Assembly (NCBI GenBank): GCA_037044905.1
Contig: JBAOKB010000154.1
Location: forward strand, 372,001 to 436,000
Source of the DNA: Hortaea werneckii
Taxonomy: Eukaryota; Ascomycota; Dothideomycetes; Mycosphaerellales; Teratosphaeriaceae
Length of the DNA: 64,000 nucleotides
Direction: 5' to 3'
Shown: piece after piece, positions 1-8,155 of the stretch
Position numbering within the stretch: the first letter of the stretch is position 1
How the letters are laid out: every line of letters starts with the position of its first letter
Program-made: the position numbers and the translations under genes
Notes under the pieces: generated by a model
What the model saw: only the letters and a program-made list of their open reading frames with translations
Told to the model about the DNA's origin: nothing
Databases searched by the model: none

Positions 1-494
1 TCCGGGCCATTGCGGCCGGCAGAGCCATCGTGCTCACCACGCACTCGATGGAGGAGGCCTCGGCGCTGTCGAGTCGGACCGCGATTCTGGACCGCAGACT
101 CCTTGCTTTGCAGGGGACGAGGGAGCTGGTGACCAAGTACAGCCAGGGCTTGCTGCATGTGCACGTCGTGCTCGAGAGCGGCGCGAAGGCTAGCGCAGCG
201 GAAATGCAGACAGTGCGTGAATGGATTACCACTCGATTCCCTGGCGCTGAGGCGGATGACGAGCGCGGTAGTGGACGGAGGGGCCAATTGCGTTTCAGAA
301 TACCCCCGGATGCTTTTGAAATGCACCGCAAGCCGCACGCAGAGTTGTCGAGTTCGGGTGGATCGCGCATGGTCAAGGTGATCGATATGCTCGAGAGCAG
401 TAAGCGGGAGATTGGCATCTCAGCTTATTCGGTCAGCCATGCGACGCTGGAGGATGTCTTCTTGGATATTGTGTCTCGCAATCGGGAATGGTGA
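1..494 (+). CDS. ABC transporter, ABCA-like, C-terminal end (partial)
   Basis: The reading frame is open from the left edge (codons start at base 3) and stops at 494, so only the last ~164 residues are present. They begin inside a nucleotide-binding domain: the stretch after AIV reads LTTHSMEEA, the H-loop (switch histidine) region that follows Walker B and the D-loop. The piece then continues through the usual ILDRRLLALQG segment into a ~110-residue C-terminal domain ending ATLEDVFLDIVSRNREW. That C-terminal domain with a TLEDVFL motif is characteristic of the second NBD of ABCA/ABC-2-type exporters, which move lipids or hydrophobic compounds with ATP. Walker A, signature motif and membrane domains lie outside the window, so substrate and full length cannot be given. 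No ATG belongs at base 30; that is an internal GTG codon. Confidence 0.85.
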   Translation, partial: RAIAAGRAIVLTTHSMEEASALSSRTAILDRRLLALQGTRELVTKYSQGLLHVHVVLESGAKASAAEMQTVREWITTRFPGAEADDERGSGRRGQLRFRIPPDAFEMHRKPHAELSSSGGSRMVKVIDMLESSKREIGISAYSVSHATLEDVFLDIVSRNREW

Positions 495-929
495 CGACTG
501 ATCACCGATGTTGGAAATGGTATCTAAATGTTCAAATCCTATATAAAGTCTTATTTGCATCGCCCATCATATCTCGTGGACATGTGTCTCCCGGCCGTAT
601 CGCCTCATGCGAGTCAGGTGGGCTTCCTAACGTTTTTGCAAGGCTTTGCGCTGGTGGGAATGAGAGCTACCTGGGACCGGCCGGGATAGATGCTCTGTCG
701 ATGCTCATAAGTGTTGGCAGTAGGGCTTGCTCTCATTCTGCTCACGTGTACCGCCCTCGACTGACTGACACTGCGTGAGTTGGTCGAGAAAGTGATGCCA
801 CTCATCCTGTCCACATGCTCTCTCTCGTGCTGAGTCGGGGCACTCTAGTTGGACCTGCCTGGATGGCAAGCTAGGCAATTCGGATTTGGAGCCAGTGCTG
901 CATTTTCTTGACGTAGACCTACTGCCTCC
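495..929. other. Intergenic, convergent 3' ends
   Basis: This lies between the convergent ABC transporter (+) and HAD phosphatase (-) stops. Only short overlapping frames are open and none looks like a protein. It presumably holds both 3' UTRs. Confidence 0.6.
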
Positions 930-1933
930 TCACAGTAGTGCCGCAACGTATTTGCTCACCGCCTCCAAATCCGGTGACCAGAATGAATCAACCACTCCCT
1001 CCTTCCCTTGCCCGGTCGGTAGCACCTCACAATCCAGAGGCTTGAAGGTCTCCATCGCAATCTCCATAAGCCGATTCTGTGGACAGTCGCAGATCCACAC
1101 CCCGGGCTTTCCCTGTTTCAGACATAGATAGTCCGTCGCTGAGTCGCCAACGTAGATGACTTTTTCCCCGGCAGCTCTGGGTTGGGGCAGATGGCGCAGT
1201 TTCTCGTCTGCGGTGCGGATCTCACCGACCAGCTTTCCGGAAGAGCCTTCGGGGGAGTCAAGGCCTTCGATCTCGTTGGCTTGGATCTCTACCCGAGAGA
1301 GGGCTTCGAGGAACATGGGCAGAGCGGCGGGGTCGATAAGCTTTTCGCTGACCCGATGTAGACAGCGACGGATCCAGGTCTCGCTGAAGTTGACGCTGAG
1401 AATTGAAAGTTTGCTTCCTGCAGGTGGTTCAGGACCGACTAGGAGGCCGAAAAGACCAAAAGCGCCTTTACGTAAACGGACGTCGCCGCTTTCGATGGCG
1501 GTCCGGGCTACAGCGTCCACATCGGCGGTAGTGCAGCCTTTGAAGAAGCCAGAGTCAGAGATTCGTTGGGCGCTGGCATACTCGACATCCTTGAGACTGG
1601 CAAGCCACCGGGTATAGTCTTCCGGGGAAGACGTGGAAGGGTAGTGGGTTTTCTTGTGGGCTTGGTAGTCATCCATGTAAGCTTTGGTGAAATCACTCCA
1701 TTTCTGCGCTGGACTGTGAGGCTGGCCAAGACGTTTGTCACGTGTTTCGGCAATTTGAGCGAGAGTTGAGAGGGTGTCAGAGCGGGTTAGAGTGCCGTCC
1801 CAGTCCAAGACGAGGTGGACGGGCTGGGCGATTGAACGCTTTCCTAGAGTCGGTGTTGGGATTTTGTTCGCGTGCGGAGTCGCGGCGATGCCATTGCGGA
1901 GAGTTTGAAGACGTTACGCGGTGAGCGTAACAT
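930..1933 (-). CDS. HAD-superfamily phosphatase, two exons
   Basis: A haloacid-dehalogenase-fold hydrolase of 309 residues. Motif I is DWDGTLT (nucleophile and acid aspartates) at about residues 18-24, and motif IV is GDSATDYL near the C-terminus, so catalytic residues look intact; the substrate is unknown. The long frame has no upstream ATG. A model with a 16-nt first exon (1918-1933, ATG TTA CGC TCA CCG C), an intron at 1844-1917 (GTAACG to CTCTAG, 74 nt) and exon 2 at 930-1843 restores an ATG and closes the frame at exactly 310 codons. The spliced start reads MLRSPRKRSIAQPVHLVLDWDG. The donor is non-optimal and the branch site close to the acceptor, so the 5' end is inferred. The gene is divergent from SDH2 and convergent with the ABC gene. 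Confidence 0.75.
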
Positions 1934-2456
1934 GCAGGTGTCTCCAAATAATAGTAGTTATGGTGCGATGTTGTTTCACATGGGTAGGGAAGGCGGTTGA
2001 TGATTCAAAAATTTCCTGACTCGGATGGCGAACCTACCTGAGGTGCCTTAGATTGCCCGTACAGATGATAAGCACGGTATAGGCCATGATGTGATCGCCA
2101 CCGTTCACATTGGTGGTGAATCTCATGGATCTGGGCATTCCCTGTCCACGAGTAGATTCATGGTGGGCACCGGTGGGCCTGGGTGGCCATCAACAGTTGC
2201 CGGGAATAAGGAGTCTGGTCGGTCTTGTCGTCCCAGCATGTGACCTGGCCGGGCTCGCCGGGCACTACCGCGTTGGAACTCCGAGGCAAGCCAGGGTGGC
2301 AATCGGCAAAGAGTGCTCCAGCCAATCAGCGTCGCCGATTCAATGGATTAGTCGTTGTCGTCAGGGCCTTGGGATCTTGACCTGCAACCTCTCCTCCGAC
2401 ATCATTTCCTCCCACACGACACCAACCTCCCCTCCTCCACACACATACATCCCACC
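1934..2456. other. Divergent promoter region, HAD phosphatase / SDH2
   Basis: 523 bases separate the two start codons. Apart from the CCAAT box listed separately and a pyrimidine-rich leader just before the SDH2 ATG, I see no coding signal. The long plus-strand frame starting near 2110 runs across the SDH2 start in the wrong frame. Confidence 0.6.
2322..2326 (+). promoter_or_regulatory. CCAAT box upstream of SDH2
   Basis: CCAAT within GCCAATCAGCG, 131 bases upstream of the SDH2 start. The HAP (NF-Y-like) complex binds CCAAT and controls respiratory genes in fungi, so the position fits, but a single pentamer is weak evidence. Confidence 0.35.
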
Positions 2457-3446
2457 ATGGCATTGCGCATCGCTACCCGCCGTCTGGCGCTGTCCCAGCA
2501 ATGCGCTGCGGCGCCCAGCAAGATGTTGCGTCGCGGCATGGCCACGCCTGCCAGCGCCAGCACTCTCGAGCACACCAAGGAGCCGCTGTCGGCTGCCGCT
2601 GAGGCTGCCTCGCCATCACGCCCGCCGGTTCCAGAGACTCAGACGACCACTGTCCACGACCCGAAGGCCGACCCGCAGGCCAGGATCAAGACCTTCCACG
2701 TCTACCGCTGGAACCCCGATGAGCCGACCAGCAAGCCAAAGATGCAGTCTTACACCTTGGACCTGAACAAGACGGGCCCCATGATGTTGGACGCCCTGAT
2801 CAGGATTAAGAACGAGACCGACCCGACCCTCACCTTCAGACGGAGTTGCCGAGAGGGTATTTGCGGAAGCTGCGCCATGAACATCGACGGTGTCAACACG
2901 CTGGCCTGTCTCTGTACGCATCAAACCACAACATCCAAACATCATTGACAGGTGCTAACAAGCCATCTAGGCCGTATCCCAACCGACACTCAGAAGGAGT
3001 CGCGTATCTACCCTCTTCCTCACACCTACGTTGTGAAGGACCTCGTACCCGACCTGACCCAGTTCTACAAGCAATACAAGTCCATCAAGCCATACCTGCA
3101 GCGTGACACCCCGCCTCCGGATGGCCGCGAGAACCGCCAGTCCAAGGCGGACCGCCGCAAGCTCGACGGTCTGTACGAGTGCATCCTGTGCGCCTGCTGC
3201 TCTACATCTTGCCCATCCTACTGGTGGAACAGCGAGGAGTACCTCGGCCCGGCTGTGCTGCTGCAGAGCTACAGGTGGATTGCCGACTCCCGTGACGAGC
3301 GCACTGCTGAGCGTAAGGAGGCTTTCCAGAACTCCATGAGCTTGTACAGGTGCCACACCATTCTGAACTGCAGCCGGACATGCCCGAAGGGTTTGAACCC
3401 GGCGCTGGCTATTGCGGAGATCAAGAAGAGCATGGCGGTGGCATAA
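2457..3446 (+). CDS. SDH2: Succinate dehydrogenase iron-sulfur subunit (complex II)
   Basis: SDHB passes electrons from succinate via three Fe-S clusters to ubiquinone in the mitochondrial inner membrane. Two exons (2457-2913 and 2971-3446) flank a 57-nt intron (GTACGC to CATCTAG, branch GCTAAC); the spliced protein is 310 residues. An Arg/Ala-rich presequence (MALRIATRRLALS) is followed by the 2Fe-2S cysteines C131, C136, C139 and C151, the 4Fe-4S motif CILCACCSTSCP, and the 3Fe-4S region with RCHTILNCSRTCPKG. The intron splits the codon for the Cys in ACLCRIP, and splicing gives the expected conserved sequence. Residues known as fungicide (SDHI) targets, the Pro in CPSYWW, the Asn in WWNSEE and the His at about 281 in RCHTI, are all wild type. 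Start chosen because it begins the presequence directly after a leader. Confidence 0.98.
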
Positions 3447-3805
3447 GTTCAGAGACGATCTTTTGAGAGTCCGACCTGATGCATCCTTCGCAAGAAGCTA
3501 TCTTGAGGTCTCAGGCGTTTTTTTTAAAAGGTTGGGCAATGTAAATAGTGCAATTCTGTACGTTCTTACGATTTAATCAATTACCTCGCCCACATAGTAT
3601 TGCAAATTTCTTCAATTGTATCTCGCTGTATCTCTTTATCTGTGCCGCACCTCTCTGCGCCACCTCATACGACATGGCACCATAACCTAGGATAATAATG
3701 CCTGTGTTCAGAGGCTCGGTAGAATGCCGGTCCAATCCAACCCAAATTGCCATCATGACGAACCCGTCGACACATTAACTTTAATCCCCCCCTTCTCTCA
3801 CCACG
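3447..3805. other. Intergenic between SDH2 and kinase-like gene
   Basis: Tandem intergenic region with a T-run shortly after the SDH2 stop and a pyrimidine tract just before the next ATG. I see no gene. Confidence 0.6.
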
Positions 3806-5076
3806 ATGACAGCGTCAACCGAAAATCCAGAGAGAATCGTAGAAGTTGCCAACACCCTGCTCCGTCCTAAGGACCTCCAACTGGAAAACTACACAATCCT
3901 CCAACGCCTCTGGGCGGGATACGGACATATCTGCCATATCGAAGCCGCACCTGTCAACAATGGCCAAACTCCTGACAAGCCTTTCTCTTCTTTCATCCTG
4001 AAACTCGTGTCGCCCCCTCCAACATCATCATCGCAGACTTCTTCCTCCTCAACGGAAGATGAAGGCCACCTTCGCAAACTGATCTCGTACCAAGTCGAGC
4101 AGTACTTCTACACTCACCTCGCCGCTTCGCTGCCCGCGGACGTCGCAGTTGCAGCTTGCGAGGGGAGTATCCATCACCAGCCTTTGGGGAGCATGGGAGG
4201 AGGACGGCGAGCAGCCGACTATTGCCCTGATGCTGGAGGATTGCGGAGGGATTCCCCATTGCGGGCGAGAAGAGGACGGCGTTGGAGGAGCGGCATGTCT
4301 TCGCTGCGTTGGATTGGTTGGCGAGGTTCCATGGGTTTTGGTGGGCTCGCAGTGCTGAAGTTAGGAAAGGCCAGTTGAGGTTGGCGCCGTTGGAGGAGGC
4401 TCGGCTGGTAGGGTCGCGGAGGGCGGAGGGCGTGTGGTTGAATGGGGGTTATACGTATGTTTCCTCTTCTTTTTTTGCCTGCATATGTTTCGTTTGAAAA
4501 GGTTTCTGTGACTGATGGAGATCTTCTCGGCGCAGATATCTTGCCACTCGACGGAAGGAATACGCCGATTTGTTGGAGGACGCGGATTCGGAATGGTCCT
4601 CTGCCCTCTGCCGGCCTGTACCTTCGGTCGATGCGAGCATTGCAGAACTCGTCGCGCGAGTTTTGTCTCCAGATGCATCGTCTGATGTAACCCCGTCCAG
4701 TATCTCGGCCTACGAGACACTTATCCACGGGGACGTGAAATCCGAGAATCTCTTCGCCAACACGGAGGGCTCTGCAGTAGCGTTCTTCGACTTCCAGTAC
4801 GTCGGTATGGGCCTCGGTGTCTGTGACCTGGCAAAGCTCTTCACCTGTTCAGTTCCAATGCATATGCTCACGACTGAAGCCTTGACCGGCGACGTGGCGC
4901 TTGCCATGACTGCTGGCGAGCGCGGATTGCTACAGCGGTACCAGCGGACCATAAGCAGCAGTTTCTGGAAAGGAATATCCTTGGCAGGACTTGGAGATGC
5001 ACTGGAGTACTGCACTGGTCGATTGGCTGCGTTTCCAGGCCTCATGGGGATTTTGGGGCAATACCGAATGGCTTGA
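3806..5076 (+). pseudogene. Kinase-like (APH/CHK-type) protein gene with two frameshifts
   Basis: The product resembles small-molecule kinases of the aminoglycoside-phosphotransferase / ecdysteroid-kinase-like (CHK) fold. Visible signatures are the catalytic loop LIHGDVKSEN and the metal-binding FFDFQYVG, both near the C-terminus. A clear 81-nt intron lies at 4455-4535 (GTATGT to GCGCAG). Upstream of it the coding signal moves through all three frames. It runs in one frame from 3806 to about 4162, in the next from about 4165 to 4245 (ends LMLED), and in the third from 4246 (EGFPIAGEKR, then LDWLARFHGFWW). Dropping one G in the GGGG at 4162-4165 and one G at 4245-4246 gives exactly 396 codons (395 aa plus stop). 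Either this is a recent pseudogene or the sequence carries two indel errors. No intron of suitable length and splice sites explains the breaks. Substrate unknown. Confidence 0.65.
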
Positions 5077-5275
5077 AGCCCGCGTGCGTCACATTGTAGC
5101 TAATCAGCAATGGTTGGAATGGGTAGTAGAGAACTCGCAGGCAAGAACAAGGTAGCGGAGGAGAGCCCCTTCCTCATCTTGTTCTCAAAGACATTGGCTT
5201 GGATAAAGAATACATTTTCCCGCCTACAAGTACACTATATCACAGAGAAGCTCGAACCCCATCCTCCCAAAAAGA

Positions 5276-6064
5276 TTACCTAGCCATCTTCTTCTCTTGC
5301 ACCCGCCGCTTGTACCTCACCTCTGCTCTCCGCCTCTCACCACCATCGACCTTGTGTCCTCGTCTCTGCTCCCACAGGCCCTCCTTGACTTTCAATCTCG
5401 CGACACCCTGGTGGCCTTTCACAGGCTCCACGCCGGTCCCCGCAATGTTGTTGGCCTGCACAATCTTCACGCCATGGATAGCCTGCACGTCCTTCGCGTT
5501 GAAATTCACCGGCGGCGCCACCGCCCTCGCCGGAGCGGGCTCGCCTTCCCTCCCTTCTTCCGCCTCAGGCGCAGCTTTGGCCGGATCCGGCGGCAATGCG
5601 ACTGTAGCGGGGACATTAACCACGACTTTCCTCATCCCCGCGCCTTTCGTCAGCGTCGCCTCCCTATCCATCGGTCGCGAAGATGGGACCTCCATGACCC
5701 TCAGCTCCGCTATGCCGTCCTTGACTTCCTTCAGATCACCGCCGACTCCCGTGATCCCGTTCCGGAATCGCTCTCGCCACCACATGAGATAACGTCGCGC
5801 GCGTGCGGGTTCGACGCCGGCTTCCCGGAGTTGCTGGCCGGAGAGGGAGAAGAGGGCTTCCCAGCTGGGGATCTTGGCCGAATGTGCCGAGAGCTTGCGG
5901 CCGATCAAAGTGAGAAATGTTTGGACATCCGGGACGAATGGGGTCGGTTTAGGGATGCGCTGGGTCGGAGCGTGTAGGCGGTGGAGGGAGCGGCATTGGA
6001 GGCAGGTGAAGATCCGGGTCGGTTGCGGGAGGTTGAGCAGCATCGATGGGCGTTTGAGGGCCAT
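5276..6064 (-). CDS. Mitochondrial small-subunit ribosomal protein mS41 (IGR motif)
   Basis: The protein contains the IGR domain, FLTLIGRKLSAHSAKIPSWE followed by LFSLSGQQLREAGV, at about residues 37-85. This domain defines mS41 (yeast Fyv4), a component of the mitochondrial ribosome small subunit. The start chosen is MALKRPSMLL at 6064, because it gives a basic, hydrophobic N-terminus suited to mitochondrial import and places the IGR domain near the N-terminus as in the family. The open frame extends another 42 codons upstream to 6190 without family resemblance. The model has 262 residues. The C-terminal half is Ala/Pro/Glu-rich, then strongly basic (RRRAEVRYKRRVQEKK), consistent with rRNA contact. 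The gene is divergent from PEX10 and converges on the kinase-like gene. Confidence 0.8.
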   Translation of the reverse strand: MALKRPSMLLNLPQPTRIFTCLQCRSLHRLHAPTQRIPKPTPFVPDVQTFLTLIGRKLSAHSAKIPSWEALFSLSGQQLREAGVEPARARRYLMWWRERFRNGITGVGGDLKEVKDGIAELRVMEVPSSRPMDREATLTKGAGMRKVVVNVPATVALPPDPAKAAPEAEEGREGEPAPARAVAPPVNFNAKDVQAIHGVKIVQANNIAGTGVEPVKGHQGVARLKVKEGLWEQRRGHKVDGGERRRAEVRYKRRVQEKKMAR

Positions 6065-6364
6065 TGTGAAAGACGCCCGTCGGGATCCTCGAATTGAAGT
6101 GTCTCGGACGGAGAGTTGTAGCGTGGGTTGTGCGACTCTGCGCCGCCTTGACTTCCTCCTGGCAAGGTATAGAGACCTTGGGAAAGCCAAGGCTCAAGAC
6201 CCCCGAGCGGACTCCGCATTCATTAAATTTAGTTCGGCTCATTCAAATTTCCATCAAATTGGACCGAGGCTCGCGACTCCGTTGCCGACCTCACTCTGCC
6301 ATTCGCGTGACACCTATAGACGTGTATCTCTCTTTGACCACGACCATGGTCGAGATTTTTCGAC
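6065..6364. other. Divergent promoter region, mS41 / PEX10
   Basis: Three hundred bases between divergent starts; the open frames across it look like chance. No specific motif recognised. Confidence 0.5.
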
Positions 6365-7543
6365 ATGTCAGATCACATCCGCGACGCCGGCGCGTCAAGC
6401 ACATCAGAGACCTCACTTGATTTCTCCTATCCATGGGCCGCAGCACCAGACATCATCCGCTCGAACCAGAAGGACGCCTACTTCCAATCGGTCCTGCTAA
6501 CCCAACTCTCCGGCGTCATCAGGTCGCTGTACGGAGCCCGAACAGCACATAACTGGACCAATGAAGCCCGCACCTTCACCGAGCTCCTCTACCTCGGCCT
6601 GACAACCTTCGTCGGCAACCGAACCCTGGGAGAGGAATACTGCGACATCGTCCAGGTCGAGGATGACACGCACCGCTTACCCTCCATTGCCCGACGGTCC
6701 GGTTACATCCTCTCCAGCGTCCTGCTCCCCTACTTACTAAACCGCTTCCTGCCCGCCTTCCGCCGACGACTAAGAACCAAACTGGAATCCTCGCTCCGCA
6801 AGCTCCACCGCCGCCGAGCCTCGTCCCCAACCCGCAGCAAACACCCCCCGACCCGCTCCTTCCAAATCCAGGAATACGTCCTCAAACACCTCGACACCCT
6901 CACCTCCCCGGCGCCCGTCTACGCACTAAGCCTAGCCATCTTCTACTTCAGCGGGGCCTACTACCAACTCAGCAAGCGGCTGGCGGGGCTGCGGTACATC
7001 TTCACGCGCAGGCTGGAAGCCAGCGAGCAGCGCGCCGGGTACGAGGTCCTCGGGATCCTGCTCGTGTTGCAGATGGCGGTGCAGGGGTACTTCCACGTGC
7101 AGGAGACGTACGCGCACGCGCAGAGCGTGAATGGGTCTGCTTCTGCGGCGGCGGGTGCTAGTGGTACTACGACCGCTGCGAATGGAGACGGTGGGGAGGT
7201 AGAGGTCGACACGACGATTGCGGCGCCTTTGCTTTTCGAAGTGCCGCGGGGGACGGATCCCGGGGCGCAGAGGGAGCGGCTGGCGCGCGTGACGCATACC
7301 CCGGTTCTGCCTGCTGAGGGACATCGGTGGAGTCTGGAAGACGAGGAGACGATGCAGTGGATCGGCGAGAGCCAGCAGCGCAAGTGTACGCTGTGTCTGG
7401 AGCCGATGAAGGATCCGTCTGTGACGACGTGCGGGCACGTCTTCTGCTGGCAGTGCGTGACGGATTGGCTGAGGGAACAGCCCATGTGTCCGCTCTGTCG
7501 GCAGAGCAGCCTGGTTCAGCATATCCTGCCATTACGCGGCTGA
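6365..7543 (+). CDS. PEX10: Peroxisome biogenesis factor 10 (RING E3 ligase)
   Basis: Peroxin-10 is a RING-finger ubiquitin ligase that, with Pex2 and Pex12, forms the retrotranslocation channel recycling the receptor Pex5 at the peroxisomal membrane. The 392-residue single-exon protein opens with PWAAAPDIIRSNQKDAYF, typical of the family. Hydrophobic segments follow (for example ILSSVLLPYLLNRFL and ALSLAIFYFSGAYYQL), and it ends with a C3HC4 RING at about 341-378: CTLCLEPMKDPSVTTCGHVF, then CWQCVTDWL and CPLCRQ. All eight metal ligands are present. A Gly/Ala/Ser-rich linker precedes the RING. Length and domain order match fungal PEX10. Confidence 0.95.
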   Translation: MSDHIRDAGASSTSETSLDFSYPWAAAPDIIRSNQKDAYFQSVLLTQLSGVIRSLYGARTAHNWTNEARTFTELLYLGLTTFVGNRTLGEEYCDIVQVEDDTHRLPSIARRSGYILSSVLLPYLLNRFLPAFRRRLRTKLESSLRKLHRRRASSPTRSKHPPTRSFQIQEYVLKHLDTLTSPAPVYALSLAIFYFSGAYYQLSKRLAGLRYIFTRRLEASEQRAGYEVLGILLVLQMAVQGYFHVQETYAHAQSVNGSASAAAGASGTTTAANGDGGEVEVDTTIAAPLLFEVPRGTDPGAQRERLARVTHTPVLPAEGHRWSLEDEETMQWIGESQQRKCTLCLEPMKDPSVTTCGHVFCWQCVTDWLREQPMCPLCRQSSLVQHILPLRG

Positions 7544-7775
7544 GTAGGATGAAGTTTCGAAAATTGAGGGATGATGGAAATCATTGATGAGCCTCCCAAA
7601 AAACAAAAACGATGCATGGGACTTTTCATTACTCATTATGCATTACACACGGGGGTCTCTACACTATTCCTCGCGGAGCAATATCTTACTTTCTCTGCTG
7701 CTGAAACCGCCCCACTCACTCCACAAGTTTTTCAGCCCCCCCTTCTGAAGTCTCCTCAAGACTTCCTGCCGCTCC

Positions 7776-8057
7776 TCAGCCGAAACCCCCTTCCAACCTC
7801 GCAGGCGCCGTATTAGCTCTCCTCCGACGCTCCAGCGCTCGCCTCGCCACCTCAACAGCGGCCAAATGCCGTTTGACCAGCTCGGGTGAACTCGTCACGA
7901 CACCCGTCGTGGACAGGAGATCGAGCTGGCCATCCAGCGTCCGCACGTCGAACAGTCGACTCTCGATCCTCCGGACTCGACTTTTGCCTCGCTGGCCCAG
8001 TTCAAAGGACCGTTCGCGTACGTGTCTCAAAGGTCTAATATTCCTTTTGTCTCTCAT
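7776..8057 (-). CDS. Hypothetical small basic/helical protein, 3' frame uncertain
   Basis: A 93-codon frame opens with an ATG at 8057 and reads MRDKRNIRPLRHVRERSFEL, then a stretch (RRIESRLFDVRTLDGQLDLL, then PELVKRHLAAVEVARRALER) that looks like real amphipathic helix. It ends at 7776 in low-quality sequence (RRANTAPARLEGGFG). If one base is skipped near 7825, the chain instead continues in the overlapping frame as ELIRRLRGWKGVSAEERQEV and stops at 7664, which looks more protein-like. I do not recognise the family. It lies in tandem about 100 bases downstream of the Arf-GAP stop, and the gap to that stop is too short for much upstream coding sequence. It could be a small real gene, or a decayed one. 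Confidence 0.3.
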   Translation of the reverse strand: MRDKRNIRPLRHVRERSFELGQRGKSRVRRIESRLFDVRTLDGQLDLLSTTGVVTSSPELVKRHLAAVEVARRALERRRRANTAPARLEGGFG

Positions 8058-8155
8058 GAGAGATGGGCATTAGCATAGATGCCAAGGTCTCTCTCTCTAA
8101 TGGTTTTCCATAATGGATAGGCAAATGAGGGGGGGTGGAGGGCAAGGGATTCTCA

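Noticed and set aside
4142..4181. Possible 40-nt intron explaining the first frame change in the kinase-like gene
   Set aside because: Length fits the frame, but it is too short, has a poor donor (GTCGCA) and no branch site, and would remove good coding sequence; a single-G insertion explains it better.
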